A DNA stretch of 27,395 nt, taken from positions 1-27,395 of IMG/VR virus record IMGVR_UViG_3300048927_000176. The stretch is one strand, 5' to 3'. The stretch is from a virus. Under the pieces are notes generated by a model, which searched no databases, was not told the origin of the DNA, and was given only the letters and a program-made list of their open reading frames with translations. The stretch's first letter is position 1; every line of letters starts with the position of its first letter. The position numbers and the translations under genes were made by a program. Of this stretch, positions 1 to 5,987 are shown in pieces.

Positions 1-73
1 TCGGGGCGGGGGTCAATGCAGGTAAATCATTCCTCTTGACATTATAGCATAAAGGGGAATGAGGGGAATGGCG

Positions 74-559
74 ATGGTATGGGGACAAGGGGAACTATTC
101 GCTTCAGCATCTGAGCAGGAGATCCAACGGACAAAGTTCCTGCTCAGTAAATATACACATATGATTGCACTTATGCAGGATTTTGAACGATTTGAAGAGG
201 AACTGAAGCAAGTGGCTATAGATGGGGAAACAGCTCGTCGTATCGATCAGGAAGATTTACACGCTGATAAGACAGCTAATGCTACGATTCTAATTGAAAA
301 GCAACGATGGGTCTATCAACAGTACAAGTTCTATGTTAAGCAGTTACAACGTGCTTATGCACTTATTAGGGATAATGAGGCAAGTCGTGCTGTGGAGTAT
401 AGATTCATCCAGGGATATTCGTATAAAGAGACGTTATTGTTCTTCCGCAGAAGTCTGAGCGATAGCACAATTAGGCGTAAAATGGATGAAGGTGTTGAGA
501 GTATGGCTAATAGTTTAAAATTGATGGGATTTTTTGAACAGGATAATTCTGAGTTTTAA
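74..559 (+). CDS. ArpU/RinA-like phage late transcriptional regulator
   Basis: The protein is about 161 aa and mostly helical. Its C-terminal third (YRFIQGYSYKETLLFFRRS, then a helix containing TIRRKMDEG) has the look of a sigma-70 region-4-like helix-turn-helix, as in ArpU and RinA family regulators that activate phage late operons. No membrane segment or enzyme motif is seen. It sits just before the accessory cassette and the terminase genes, the usual place for this family in phages of Gram-positive hosts. In-frame ATGs lie at 59, 68 and 74. I chose 74 because GAGGGG at 61-66 gives a 7-nt spacer; 68 with AAAGGGG at 51-57 is also possible. The gene is followed directly by a strong terminator, so it ends a transcription unit. 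The family call rests on motif shape and context, not on a search. Confidence 0.7.
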   Translation: MVWGQGELFASASEQEIQRTKFLLSKYTHMIALMQDFERFEEELKQVAIDGETARRIDQEDLHADKTANATILIEKQRWVYQQYKFYVKQLQRAYALIRDNEASRAVEYRFIQGYSYKETLLFFRRSLSDSTIRRKMDEGVESMANSLKLMGFFEQDNSEF

Positions 560-565
560 GTACAG

Positions 566-608
566 AAAAAGCGAAGGTTAGCACATAGTTATCCTTCGCT
601 TTATATAT
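566..608. terminator. Bidirectional intrinsic terminator
   Basis: AAAGCGAAGG (568-577) pairs perfectly with CCTTCGCTTT (593-602) across a 15-nt loop. An A-rich run precedes it and a T-rich run follows, so it can stop the regulator gene on the plus strand and the converging DUF4238 gene on the minus strand. Confidence 0.85.
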
Positions 609-640
609 TGCAAGGTTAAAATCCATTCATCATTTTCTTC

Positions 641-1609
641 TCACTCATCACATGGAGTTCCCTTAGCAATAATTAATTGCTTAAAGTCTAATATATTACC
701 TATGGTATCATCTTGTTTATACCACAGGAAATCACTCTCTCTAGAGAAAATAAACCGATCAGAATACATTCCCGTATAACTGTTTAAAATAGCTAAATTC
801 CTCTTTGATGAAATAACAAAATTAGGTGGAAGCTCTTCAAAGCGACCTAGTAACATAATTCTACTACTTAAAGGGACACTTACTTGTGTTTCTAGAAGTC
901 CGTATCCAGGTGAAGACCAGAATCCTCGATTTTTTTGAGTAATCCAATGTAGGCTAACTGGATTATCTGAGCAAATAAAATCACCAATTTCTGGGGGTGA
1001 ATAGGCCACGGTCCAGTTTCTAGCACCAAGAAGAGGAATAATCGCATCGACAGCATTCATAAGAGTACTGATACGTGTATTGTTGTTAATAGATAGAGTG
1101 TATTTTTCTTCGAAGACAAAATCTTTTAAACTTTCATACGAAACATTTTCATTAAATTTAATACCGTCTTTCCTCATGTTCTGTTTTGTTGCTTCAAATC
1201 TTTCAGGGGTAGAAAGCATCATCTCAGATATGATTTTGCTTTCTTCATTTATAGGCTCGGTTAAGTGATCAAGTCTTACTGGTGTTCTCACAGAAAGTAA
1301 TGCTATATAATTAATCAACCAGGTATATGCTACAGTTTCATGGGGGATCTGCTGGCTTTGGCAAATATCTTTTATTATGGGAGCAACATTTGTTTCTACA
1401 ATTGAGAAAGCATCCTCTATTACGTCAGGTTCAGTGTCGGGTAAATCAATGCTGTAAAGATGCTTTTGAAACCCCACACTTTCAGGAATTGCATCCCACT
1501 GATTTCCACTCTTTTGATCAAAGACCCATAACGAACTTCCTGCTGTTCCATTACTAGTAAATAATGAAAGATGGAATTTAGGGACATAATGATGTTTTAC
1601 TTTTGGCAT
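641..1609 (-). CDS. DUF4238 domain protein, accessory gene
   Basis: The product is 322 aa. Near the N-terminus is HHYVP (residues 6-10) and around residues 213-218 is CSDNPV; both are hallmarks of the DUF4238 family, whose members start with a KHHYVP-like motif and carry a central SDNP motif. No signal peptide or membrane helix is seen. The biochemical role of the family is not known to me. It lies on the minus strand, against the phage late genes, downstream of a HEPN-like gene in the same orientation, which suggests prophage cargo, possibly defence related. The open frame extends to a GTG at 1630, but ATG 1609 is preceded by AAAGGGAG at good spacing, so the shorter start is preferred. It ends at a shared bidirectional terminator. 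Confidence 0.75.
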   Translation of the reverse strand: MPKVKHHYVPKFHLSLFTSNGTAGSSLWVFDQKSGNQWDAIPESVGFQKHLYSIDLPDTEPDVIEDAFSIVETNVAPIIKDICQSQQIPHETVAYTWLINYIALLSVRTPVRLDHLTEPINEESKIISEMMLSTPERFEATKQNMRKDGIKFNENVSYESLKDFVFEEKYTLSINNNTRISTLMNAVDAIIPLLGARNWTVAYSPPEIGDFICSDNPVSLHWITQKNRGFWSSPGYGLLETQVSVPLSSRIMLLGRFEELPPNFVISSKRNLAILNSYTGMYSDRFIFSRESDFLWYKQDDTIGNILDFKQLIIAKGTPCDE

Positions 1610-1659
1610 AATATATCGCTCCCTTTTCACCCATTAGCTGTTTATTTTGCCCGCATAAA

Positions 1660-1694
1660 TTGACTGTATTATGAACTTAACTTGACTGTAAGTT
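1660..1694. promoter_or_regulatory. Direct repeat plus inverted repeat upstream of the DUF4238 gene
   Basis: TTGACTGTA occurs at 1660-1668 and again at 1682-1690, 22 bp apart (about two helical turns). The second copy lies inside an inverted repeat, AACTT-6-AAGTT (1679-1694). It sits about 50-85 bp upstream of the minus-strand DUF4238 start and may be a regulator binding site; no convincing -35/-10 pair was found here. Confidence 0.3.
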
Positions 1695-1743
1695 GAGCAC
1701 CATATGACAAACTTTACGTGATAGTATGTAAGCATAGAAACAG

Positions 1744-1812
1744 GCGAGAATGACACGCACAGCTACATGAATGTGGCGTATAACTGGGGTGTAACTCTTC
1801 TCGCTTTTTCTA
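1744..1812. terminator. Long-loop hairpin with T tract at the 3' end of the HEPN gene
   Basis: GCGAGAA (1744-1750) pairs with TTCTCGC (1798-1804). The 47-nt interior holds a second weaker hairpin (CGCACA with TGTGGCG, one bulge). On the plus strand TTTTTCT follows; on the minus strand the following sequence is only weakly T-rich. It could end the HEPN-like transcript or be a structured RNA remnant. Confidence 0.4.
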
Positions 1813-1815
1813 TTT

Positions 1816-2541
1816 TTATTGTTTTGCTTTAACATCTTCAATTACAGCTTGGAGTATTTCTAACAAACAATCGTGCATTTTTTTCATATTATCATGTGTT
1901 TTAGCTGCTGGAGTGTAGTCATTATTACTAACACCTAAAGATATTTTGTGTTCTTCATATTTCACACCTGATTTAATTGTGGTATGAGGATAATTATGTG
2001 TAAAGTCATTTCTAATATCTGAACTATTTTTGTATGCTTCTGATTGTAAAGCATCATCGAGAAATTGACGAAGATCAGAATTAGGAATTTTCCTTACAGC
2101 GGTTTTAAAATCTATCTTTTCTCTTTTTTCTAGTGAGAGCTTATACACTTTGAATAAAATATGCGATAGTATGTCTAGTGCGGAATAAACTTTATGAAAA
2201 AATATATCCACATAGTAGTCAAACATAAATTTTATTGTATCATGTTCATCTCTAAACAGTGGTAAATACGAGAATCCTTTATTTGTTTTTTCATAGAATG
2301 GTTCATCTGGAATACCCATTTCAAAATAAAAAGTTGCGAAAGCATAGCTTAAGCATACTTCATTTAAACGATTTGAAAGAATATCAGACCAAGAATCAAG
2401 ATCAAAATTTACAAAAAAGTCTCTCATATCATCGGATTTAATTCGAAAGGTACCTGTATCTATGTTTATTGGTTCCTTTAACTGAGAATATATACGTTCA
2501 ATGTCTTCAAGAGAAGGTTGTTTAGCAAAAAAATGTTCCAT
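1816..2541 (-). CDS. HEPN-like protein with R-X4-H motif
   Basis: The 241-aa product is helix-rich and soluble. Residues 177-182 read RNDFTH, an R-X4-H motif with a polar residue after Arg, the catalytic signature of HEPN-domain RNases. About 60 residues earlier is the helix HKVYSALDILSHILF, resembling the first core helix of HEPN proteins such as the Cthe_2314-like group. The N-terminal 100 residues are not recognised. HEPN proteins are common in abortive infection and toxin-antitoxin systems, where they cut RNA; no clear antitoxin partner is adjacent. The frame opens at a GTG (2553), but ATG 2541 follows a GAGGTG ribosome site, so I start there. A promoter-like pair lies 27-55 bp upstream. 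It is probably co-oriented cargo with the DUF4238 gene, 206 bp downstream. Confidence 0.55.
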   Translation of the reverse strand: MEHFFAKQPSLEDIERIYSQLKEPINIDTGTFRIKSDDMRDFFVNFDLDSWSDILSNRLNEVCLSYAFATFYFEMGIPDEPFYEKTNKGFSYLPLFRDEHDTIKFMFDYYVDIFFHKVYSALDILSHILFKVYKLSLEKREKIDFKTAVRKIPNSDLRQFLDDALQSEAYKNSSDIRNDFTHNYPHTTIKSGVKYEEHKISLGVSNNDYTPAAKTHDNMKKMHDCLLEILQAVIEDVKAKQ

Positions 2542-2567
2542 AGAGCACCTCACAAAGATTTTTATCC

Positions 2568-2596
2568 AGAATAAACCTTTTAACGGAAAATATCAA
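2568..2596 (-). promoter_or_regulatory. Candidate promoter for the HEPN-like gene
   Basis: Read on the minus strand: TTGATA (2596-2591), 17-bp spacer, TATTCT (2573-2568), ending 27 bp before the chosen ATG. The -35 box matches the vegetative consensus at 5 of 6 positions and the -10 box at 4 of 6. Confidence 0.5.
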
Positions 2597-2652
2597 AAAA
2601 GTTAGGAAGAAAGAGAAAAATGTTAGAAAGCTTGGTAATTGACTTAATTTTA

Positions 2653-2695
2653 GAGAGAGAAGCCCTTGACTTTATTTTCTGTCTCTCGTTAAAAT
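2653..2695 (+). promoter_or_regulatory. Candidate rightward promoter bracketed by an inverted repeat
   Basis: TTGACT (2666-2671), 18-bp spacer, TAAAAT (2690-2695). GAGAGA at 2653-2658 and TCTCTC at 2682-2687 form an inverted repeat that flanks the -35 box and ends just before the -10 box, where a bound regulator would block polymerase. It points toward the late genes and is divergent from the HEPN promoter. It might be the target of the ArpU-like regulator or of a repressor outside the window. Confidence 0.45.
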
Positions 2696-2701
2696 GGTGT
2701 T

Positions 2702-2903
2702 GTTTTTCCTCTCTAGTTACTAAGTACAAGTGCTTTTAACAAAGAGAAAAGCGATTTTGTAGCGTACTTCATGTACGCCAGAATTAAAGAAGTGTAATAA
2801 TAGCAGCAGTATTTGATGTTTTTTATTTAAAACGTTATTTATTTTGTAAATATCGTACATATATCAATCCATCTAAGTCGTTCCTATCGGATCGGCTTTT
2901 TTT
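2702..2903 (+). ncRNA. Candidate short non-coding transcript or leader
   Basis: Between the HEPN gene and 2924 there is no ORF of note, only a promoter-like pair (2666-2695), a perfect 6-bp hairpin GCGTAC-TTCAT-GTACGC (2762-2778) and a terminator-like hairpin (2875-2903). If both ends are used, a transcript of about 200 nt results. An 8-codon ORF starts inside the small hairpin (2771) but has no ribosome site. It could equally be the untranslated leader of the late operon. Confidence 0.3.
2875..2903 (+). terminator. Intrinsic terminator-like hairpin
   Basis: AAGTCG (2875-2880) pairs with CGGCTT (2893-2898) with one G-U pair, and TCC with GGA extends the stem inward. Seven T residues follow (2897-2903). 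It lies just before the first micro-gene. Confidence 0.6.
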
Positions 2904-2923
2904 ACGTTCAAAGGAGAATGCAT

Positions 2924-3010
2924 ATGAAAATTATTAAATGGCTTACTAAGGTGACATATGGCAGATCAGTAATTAACAGGAGTGATCGACGTGGCCAAAA
3001 GAAAAAATAA
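2924..3010 (+). CDS. Micro-gene, 28-aa basic peptide
   Basis: ATG 2924 has an ideal AAGGAG at 2911-2916 with a 7-nt spacer. The 28-codon frame ends at TAA 3008-3010. The peptide starts MKIIKWLTKVTYGR and ends in a basic tail (RRGQKKK). No family is recognised. Its last 20 bp overlap the next gene in another frame, so it may serve to couple translation into the cysteine peptide rather than make a functional product. Confidence 0.5.
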   Translation: MKIIKWLTKVTYGRSVINRSDRRGQKKK

Positions 3011-3137
3011 ACTAAAGCGTCCTTATGTTGAACCTAAGCAGCCTACTAAGTGTAAAGGTTGTGTATGGGGTAAATGGGATGGAGTTAAACAGTTTTGTAG
3101 TAGACAACGTTGTGTAAAGAAGGGAAATACTTCCTGA
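2991..3137 (+). CDS. Small four-cysteine (zinc-knuckle-like) phage protein
   Basis: GTG 2991 is preceded by AGGAGTG with good spacing and opens a 48-aa frame. The N-terminus is very basic (MAKRKNKLKRP) and is followed by C21-x2-C24, then C36-x4-C41, spaced like a small zinc-binding fold: CKGCVWGKWDG and FCSRQRCVK. Peptides of this look (CxGCxWGxW...C) are familiar from the accessory region before terminase in Firmicute phages. The role is unknown; DNA or RNA binding is plausible. It is too short for usual ORF cut-offs but well supported by ribosome site and composition. Confidence 0.65.
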   Translation: MAKRKNKLKRPYVEPKQPTKCKGCVWGKWDGVKQFCSRQRCVKKGNTS

Positions 3138-3171
3138 TGTCGAATTGTGATGTCGAAGGGAGGATGATCAT

Positions 3172-3480
3172 ATGGTAAAAATAAAATTTTCTGATGGAAC
3201 TTCAATCTTGATAAGAGAAGGAACTCTGGTAAATGGTTATAAAAATTCTTCAGCTGATAAAGATCAAGAGTTTTATTTAGAAAGAGTATTTTCTGATTCT
3301 ACAAATGGGATTAATAGCACTAACGGTTCTCGTTTATCAACCTCAAACCCAATGGTTGGTATAATGGGTTTTATACTTTCTGTTGATTGCTTCACAATTG
3401 ATGATGACCAGGATAAACTATTCAAATCGTCTGCTGTTGTAAGTGTAGAGAATAGTAGTAACAGTATTTCTTTTGGTTAA
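3172..3480 (+). CDS. Unknown 102-aa protein
   Basis: ATG 3172 follows AAGGGAGG with a typical spacer. The protein is Ser/Asn-rich, with an N-terminal beta-like stretch (VKIKFSDGTSILIREGTLV) and one mildly hydrophobic patch around residues 62-72 (MVGIMGFILSV). I recognise no family and see no signal peptide or catalytic motif. It follows the cysteine peptide by 34 bp, so both are probably on the same transcript, which would end at the terminator at 3562. AT-rich composition and position suggest accessory phage cargo. Confidence 0.6.
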   Translation: MVKIKFSDGTSILIREGTLVNGYKNSSADKDQEFYLERVFSDSTNGINSTNGSRLSTSNPMVGIMGFILSVDCFTIDDDQDKLFKSSAVVSVENSSNSISFG

Positions 3481-3561
3481 TTATGACGATTTAAAAGACG
3501 ATATAAGGTGCGTTCATTTCAAACGTCCAATTATGAGGATAATAGAATAGAACGTCAGGAA

Positions 3562-3598
3562 AGAGCCGTAGCTTCGTTGTACGGCTCTATTTTTATGT
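3562..3598 (+). terminator. Strong intrinsic terminator
   Basis: AGAGCCGTA (3562-3570) pairs perfectly with TACGGCTCT (3580-3588) around a 9-nt loop, followed by ATTTTTATGTTT. It shows that the open frame running through 3508-3681 is not coding and that the next gene starts at 3682. Confidence 0.9.
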
Positions 3599-3681
3599 TT
3601 GCTATAGTGAAAACCAACTCAACACAAATTAAGCAGAAAAAAATATTAATTTCTGATAGTCTTATGGGAGGAGGGATGCAT

Positions 3682-4440
3682 ATGATTAAAGTGAAAAAAT
3701 CATTAACGGCAGTGAATCAATTACCTAAAAGTGCTATTGAGGGGATTCCTTTTGTCGGGCCTATATTAGGTTATGTATATGAAGACTTTACGAATAGACA
3801 GCTTTCAAAATTTGAAAGTAAGCGAGTTGAGAGTGCAACTAATTATTGTATTAATAAGATAGAACAAAAAATTAAAGATGGATTCCGACCTAGGGACGAC
3901 GATAGATTCTTTGCAAACAATGAGAATTATCGTTCAAATGCTTCAGAAATACTCGAAGGTGTTTTATTAAAGTGTAAAACAGAACATGAACAGCGTAAAT
4001 CTAATTATATAAGTAATCTCTTTGTTAATATTGTTTTTGAAAAAGTAACTTTAGATCTGGCTAATTTGCTTCTGAAAACAGTTGGAACGATGACATATAG
4101 GCAACTTGTATTATTAAACCTGTTTAATTTAAATAAAGGCAACCCACTAGAGCTCAGCACAAAACAAGGTACCCAGCTTTCTGATAAGGTTTCAATTTAT
4201 CAGGAAATATTTGAGTTAACTCAGCTAGGACTTCTAAAAAAACGTATGGTAGAAGATGAAAGCAAAAAGGTTACTTTGAAAGATATAGGAAATATAAATT
4301 ACAATGCAATGTTTGGTTGGGATGAAGTAGTGCCTGGATACATGGAGCTAACTTCGTTAGGGAAAGAAGCTTGTAAACTTCTTAGTTTAGACGAAATAAG
4401 CCGAATAGATATAGAAAATTTAGTAAAACAGCTTAAATAA
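3682..4440 (+). CDS. Unknown 252-aa protein with winged-helix-like C-terminus
   Basis: ATG 3682 follows GGGAGGAGGG at ideal distance; the longer frame from 3508 runs through a terminator and is rejected. Residues about 20-34 (EGIPFVGPILGYVYE) form a short hydrophobic, glycine-rich segment. A long charged helical region follows, including DFTNRQLSKFESKRVE and an Asn-rich stretch ending SNYISNLFVNIVFE. The C-terminal part, with IYQEIFELTQLGLLKKRM and later YMELTSLGKEACKLL, has the helix-strand rhythm of a winged helix. This layout loosely recalls Abi-alpha/DUF4393-type proteins, but I cannot confirm that. The gene is flanked on both sides by strong terminators, so it is probably an independently expressed moron; no clear promoter was found between 3598 and 3665. 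Confidence 0.6.
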   Translation: MIKVKKSLTAVNQLPKSAIEGIPFVGPILGYVYEDFTNRQLSKFESKRVESATNYCINKIEQKIKDGFRPRDDDRFFANNENYRSNASEILEGVLLKCKTEHEQRKSNYISNLFVNIVFEKVTLDLANLLLKTVGTMTYRQLVLLNLFNLNKGNPLELSTKQGTQLSDKVSIYQEIFELTQLGLLKKRMVEDESKKVTLKDIGNINYNAMFGWDEVVPGYMELTSLGKEACKLLSLDEISRIDIENLVKQLK

Positions 4441-4456
4441 ATATTTCGTTGATTTG

Positions 4457-4488
4457 AGAGCTCTTAATTTATAAGGGCTCTATTTTGT
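4457..4488 (+). terminator. Strong intrinsic terminator
   Basis: AGAGCTCTTA (4457-4466) pairs with TAAGGGCTCT (4472-4481) with one G-U pair and a 5-nt loop, followed by ATTTTGTTG. Confidence 0.85.
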
Positions 4489-4512
4489 TGCCACAAAACA
4501 TTGGAGGTCATA

Positions 4513-5028
4513 ATGGAAATCAGAATCGTACCTATAGATCAAATCAATGCAGCAGCTTACAACCCTAGAGTTGATCTTCAACCAGGCGACGTTGAGTATG
4601 AAAAGCTTAAGCAAAGCATTGAACAATTTGGATACATAGACCCTATCGTCTGGAATGAGCGCACAGGTAATATGGTAGGCGGTCACCAGCGTTACAAAGT
4701 TATGATAAATGAGCATGGCAGTACAGAATTAATGGTTTCTGTTGTTGATTTGGATGATCAACAAGAACGCCTTTTAAACATTGCTCTTAACAAAGTATCA
4801 GGACAATGGGATGATGAAGCCCTGGCTAACTTGTTAAGCGAGTTGAAGGATGATGGAGCAGACATATCTTTATCAGGCTTCGATGATGTGGACCTGAAAC
4901 AAATGCTAGGAGATATTGAGGTACCGCTTTTTGAGGAAGGAACTGAAGATGATCAGGGCGATTTGGGCGTATTAAGTTCCAAGCTAGTTATATGCCCTCA
5001 CTGTGGAGAGGAGTTTGAAGCGGATTGA
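4513..5028 (+). CDS. ParB/Spo0J N-terminal (ParB-like nuclease) domain protein
   Basis: The 171-aa protein has the phage-type ParB N-terminal fold: IRIVPIDQI at the start, LKQSIEQFGYIDPIVW (residues 32-47), and GGHQR at 56-60, the conserved box involved in nucleotide binding. Residues 81-132 are helical. The C-terminus ends in CPHCGEEF (161-168), a single CxxC that could be half of a zinc knuckle. Stand-alone ParB-domain proteins are frequent partners of phage DNA methylases and modification enzymes. The stop overlaps the TTG start of the Mom-like gene by 4 bp, so the two are translationally coupled. The frame opens at TTG 4501, but ATG 4513 follows TTGGAGGT and is clearly preferred. It probably directs or supports DNA modification; it is not a chromosome partitioner, since no ParA or HTH is present. 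Confidence 0.85.
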   Translation: MEIRIVPIDQINAAAYNPRVDLQPGDVEYEKLKQSIEQFGYIDPIVWNERTGNMVGGHQRYKVMINEHGSTELMVSVVDLDDQQERLLNIALNKVSGQWDDEALANLLSELKDDGADISLSGFDDVDLKQMLGDIEVPLFEEGTEDDQGDLGVLSSKLVICPHCGEEFEAD

Positions 5029-5633
5029 CACACCTTAAAATTGCATGGGCAACACATGAAGCGGCTAAGTTTGCATGTGAGAACTTCCACTATAGCAAAA
5101 GCCTTCCCGCTGGTAAGCTTGTCAAAGTTGGGGCATGGGAAGATGACAAGTTTATTGGTGTGGTCATATTTAGTCGTGGGGCCAACAGCAAGATCGGTTC
5201 ACCGTATGGACTGACTCAAAAAGAATGTTGTGAGTTGACTAGAGTGGCATTAACAGATCATAAATCCTTTGTTTCTAAAATCTTGGCCAAGGCTATTAAA
5301 TTCCTGAGAGAGTCGTCACCTAATGTGCAACTCATCGTTAGTTATGCTGATGTCGAACAAGATCATCATGGAGGCATCTATCAAGCTACCAACTGGATTT
5401 ATGAGGGGAAAACGGATGGGGAGCATTACTTTATTATCAAAGGCAAGAAGACTCACCCTAAGTCCATTCATTCTAAATATGGTAAAGGTAGCCAACGTAT
5501 TGAGTGGCTAAGAGCAAATGTAGATTCACACGCTGAAACATATACGACAGTTGGTAAACACAAGTATTTGATGCCTTTGAATAAGAAAATAAGGAAAAGG
5601 ATTCTTCCACTTCATAAACCTTATCCCAAATAA
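5025..5633 (+). CDS. Mom-like GNAT-fold DNA modification protein
   Basis: The 202-aa protein matches the pattern of the Mom family: an N-terminal FHYSKSLPAGKLVKVGAWED (residues 21-40), a central strand FIGVVIFSRG, CCELTRVAL (68-76), then SYAD (106-109) and HHGGIYQATNWIYEG (114-128). In phage Mu, Mom converts adenine to N6-carbamoylmethyl-adenine and makes the DNA resistant to many restriction enzymes; relatives are common in Firmicute phages. The only usable start is TTG 5025, overlapping the parB stop (TTGA); GAGGAG lies 11 nt or so upstream, so initiation probably depends on coupling. A 9-bp perfect hairpin begins 2 nt after the stop. The exact base modification made by this homologue is not known. 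Confidence 0.8.
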   Translation: MTHLKIAWATHEAAKFACENFHYSKSLPAGKLVKVGAWEDDKFIGVVIFSRGANSKIGSPYGLTQKECCELTRVALTDHKSFVSKILAKAIKFLRESSPNVQLIVSYADVEQDHHGGIYQATNWIYEGKTDGEHYFIIKGKKTHPKSIHSKYGKGSQRIEWLRANVDSHAETYTTVGKHKYLMPLNKKIRKRILPLHKPYPK

Positions 5634-5635
5634 AA

Positions 5636-5761
5636 AGGAGGACGCGGTAACGTCCTCCTAACACCAGGGGTGCTTCCCCACGGCTGAGATAGCGGTGCGC
5701 CACGCGTGGCATTTACAGTCGTCCGCTATCTCGTATTCCATATTAACGGAAAGCCGAGGGG
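5636..5761 (+). promoter_or_regulatory. Structured RNA leader with mutually exclusive hairpins over a Shine-Dalgarno
   Basis: Within 126 nt there are: a 9-bp perfect stem with 6-nt loop (5636-5644 with 5651-5659); a GGGG-TGCTT-CCCC hairpin (5667-5679); a 10-bp perfect stem GAGATAGCGG with CCGCTATCTC (5686-5695 with 5723-5732) whose loop contains the 12-bp palindrome GCCACGCGTGGC (5699-5710); and TTCC with GGAA (5736-5751). CCCCACGGC (5676-5684) can instead pair with GCCGAGGGG (5753-5761) at 8 of 9 positions. The latter holds GAGGGG, the ribosome site of the next gene, so the two folds would open or close it. GGGGTGC and GGCTGAGAT also match the 5' half of the TPP riboswitch, but the conserved 3' half is absent. 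A packaging (cos/pac) site is an alternative. Confidence 0.55.
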
Positions 5762-5768
5762 AACAGCA

Positions 5769-5987
5769 ATGAGAACAGATGAACAACATGAATTGCTTCT
5801 ACAACATGATCTCGAAGTGGCGGAAGGAATACTTGAATCTAAAGAGCAGTACCGCAAGATCGTTAAAGCAAGTATAGCCCAATGGGTTAAAGACCTACAG
5901 GCTGGACAGATAAAGATGAATACCGTTGCAGATTTGGAGAAATTGATTGAATTAGATATAAAGCTTCAAAAGGACGATATCATCTAA
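5769..5987 (+). CDS. Unknown 72-aa helical phage protein
   Basis: ATG 5769 lies 7 nt after GAGGGG (5756-5761). The open frame extends back to GTG 5706, but that stretch is the hairpin region and is rejected as coding. The peptide (starting MRTDEQHELLLQHDLEV) is charged and almost wholly helical, without cysteines or membrane segment. Small proteins of this kind often sit before the terminase genes; the function is unknown. Its ribosome site can be sequestered by the preceding RNA structure. Its last 4 bp overlap the end of the minus-strand membrane gene. Confidence 0.65.
   Translation: MRTDEQHELLLQHDLEVAEGILESKEQYRKIVKASIAQWVKDLQAGQIKMNTVADLEKLIELDIKLQKDDII

Noticed and set aside
3-47. A short frame at the left edge reading GAGVNAGKSFLL before a stop, reminiscent of a Walker A motif.
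   Set aside because: Only 14 codons are visible, two other frames are equally short, and a true P-loop would not lie so close to the end of a protein. It may be the tail of an upstream gene, but it cannot be assigned.
1767-1832. A 21-codon frame encoding a hydrophobic peptide (MNVAYNWGVTLL...), like a small membrane toxin.
   Set aside because: No ribosome site, and it lies within a long-loop hairpin and overlaps the end of the HEPN-like gene in antisense.
3508-3681. N-terminal extension of the winged-helix-like gene.
   Set aside because: It reads through a perfect 9-bp terminator; ATG 3682 has a much better ribosome site.
5661-5765. A bona fide TPP riboswitch.
   Set aside because: The 5' half matches well (GGGGTGC, GGCTGAGAT), but the P2 partner strand (ACCC) and the conserved CCTGATCTGG...GCGTAGGGA half are absent, and the downstream gene is not a thiamin gene. 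Kept only as a resemblance.
5706-5768. GTG-initiated extension of the 72-aa gene.
   Set aside because: The stretch is occupied by RNA hairpins and has no ribosome site; ATG 5769 has GAGGGG at 7 nt.
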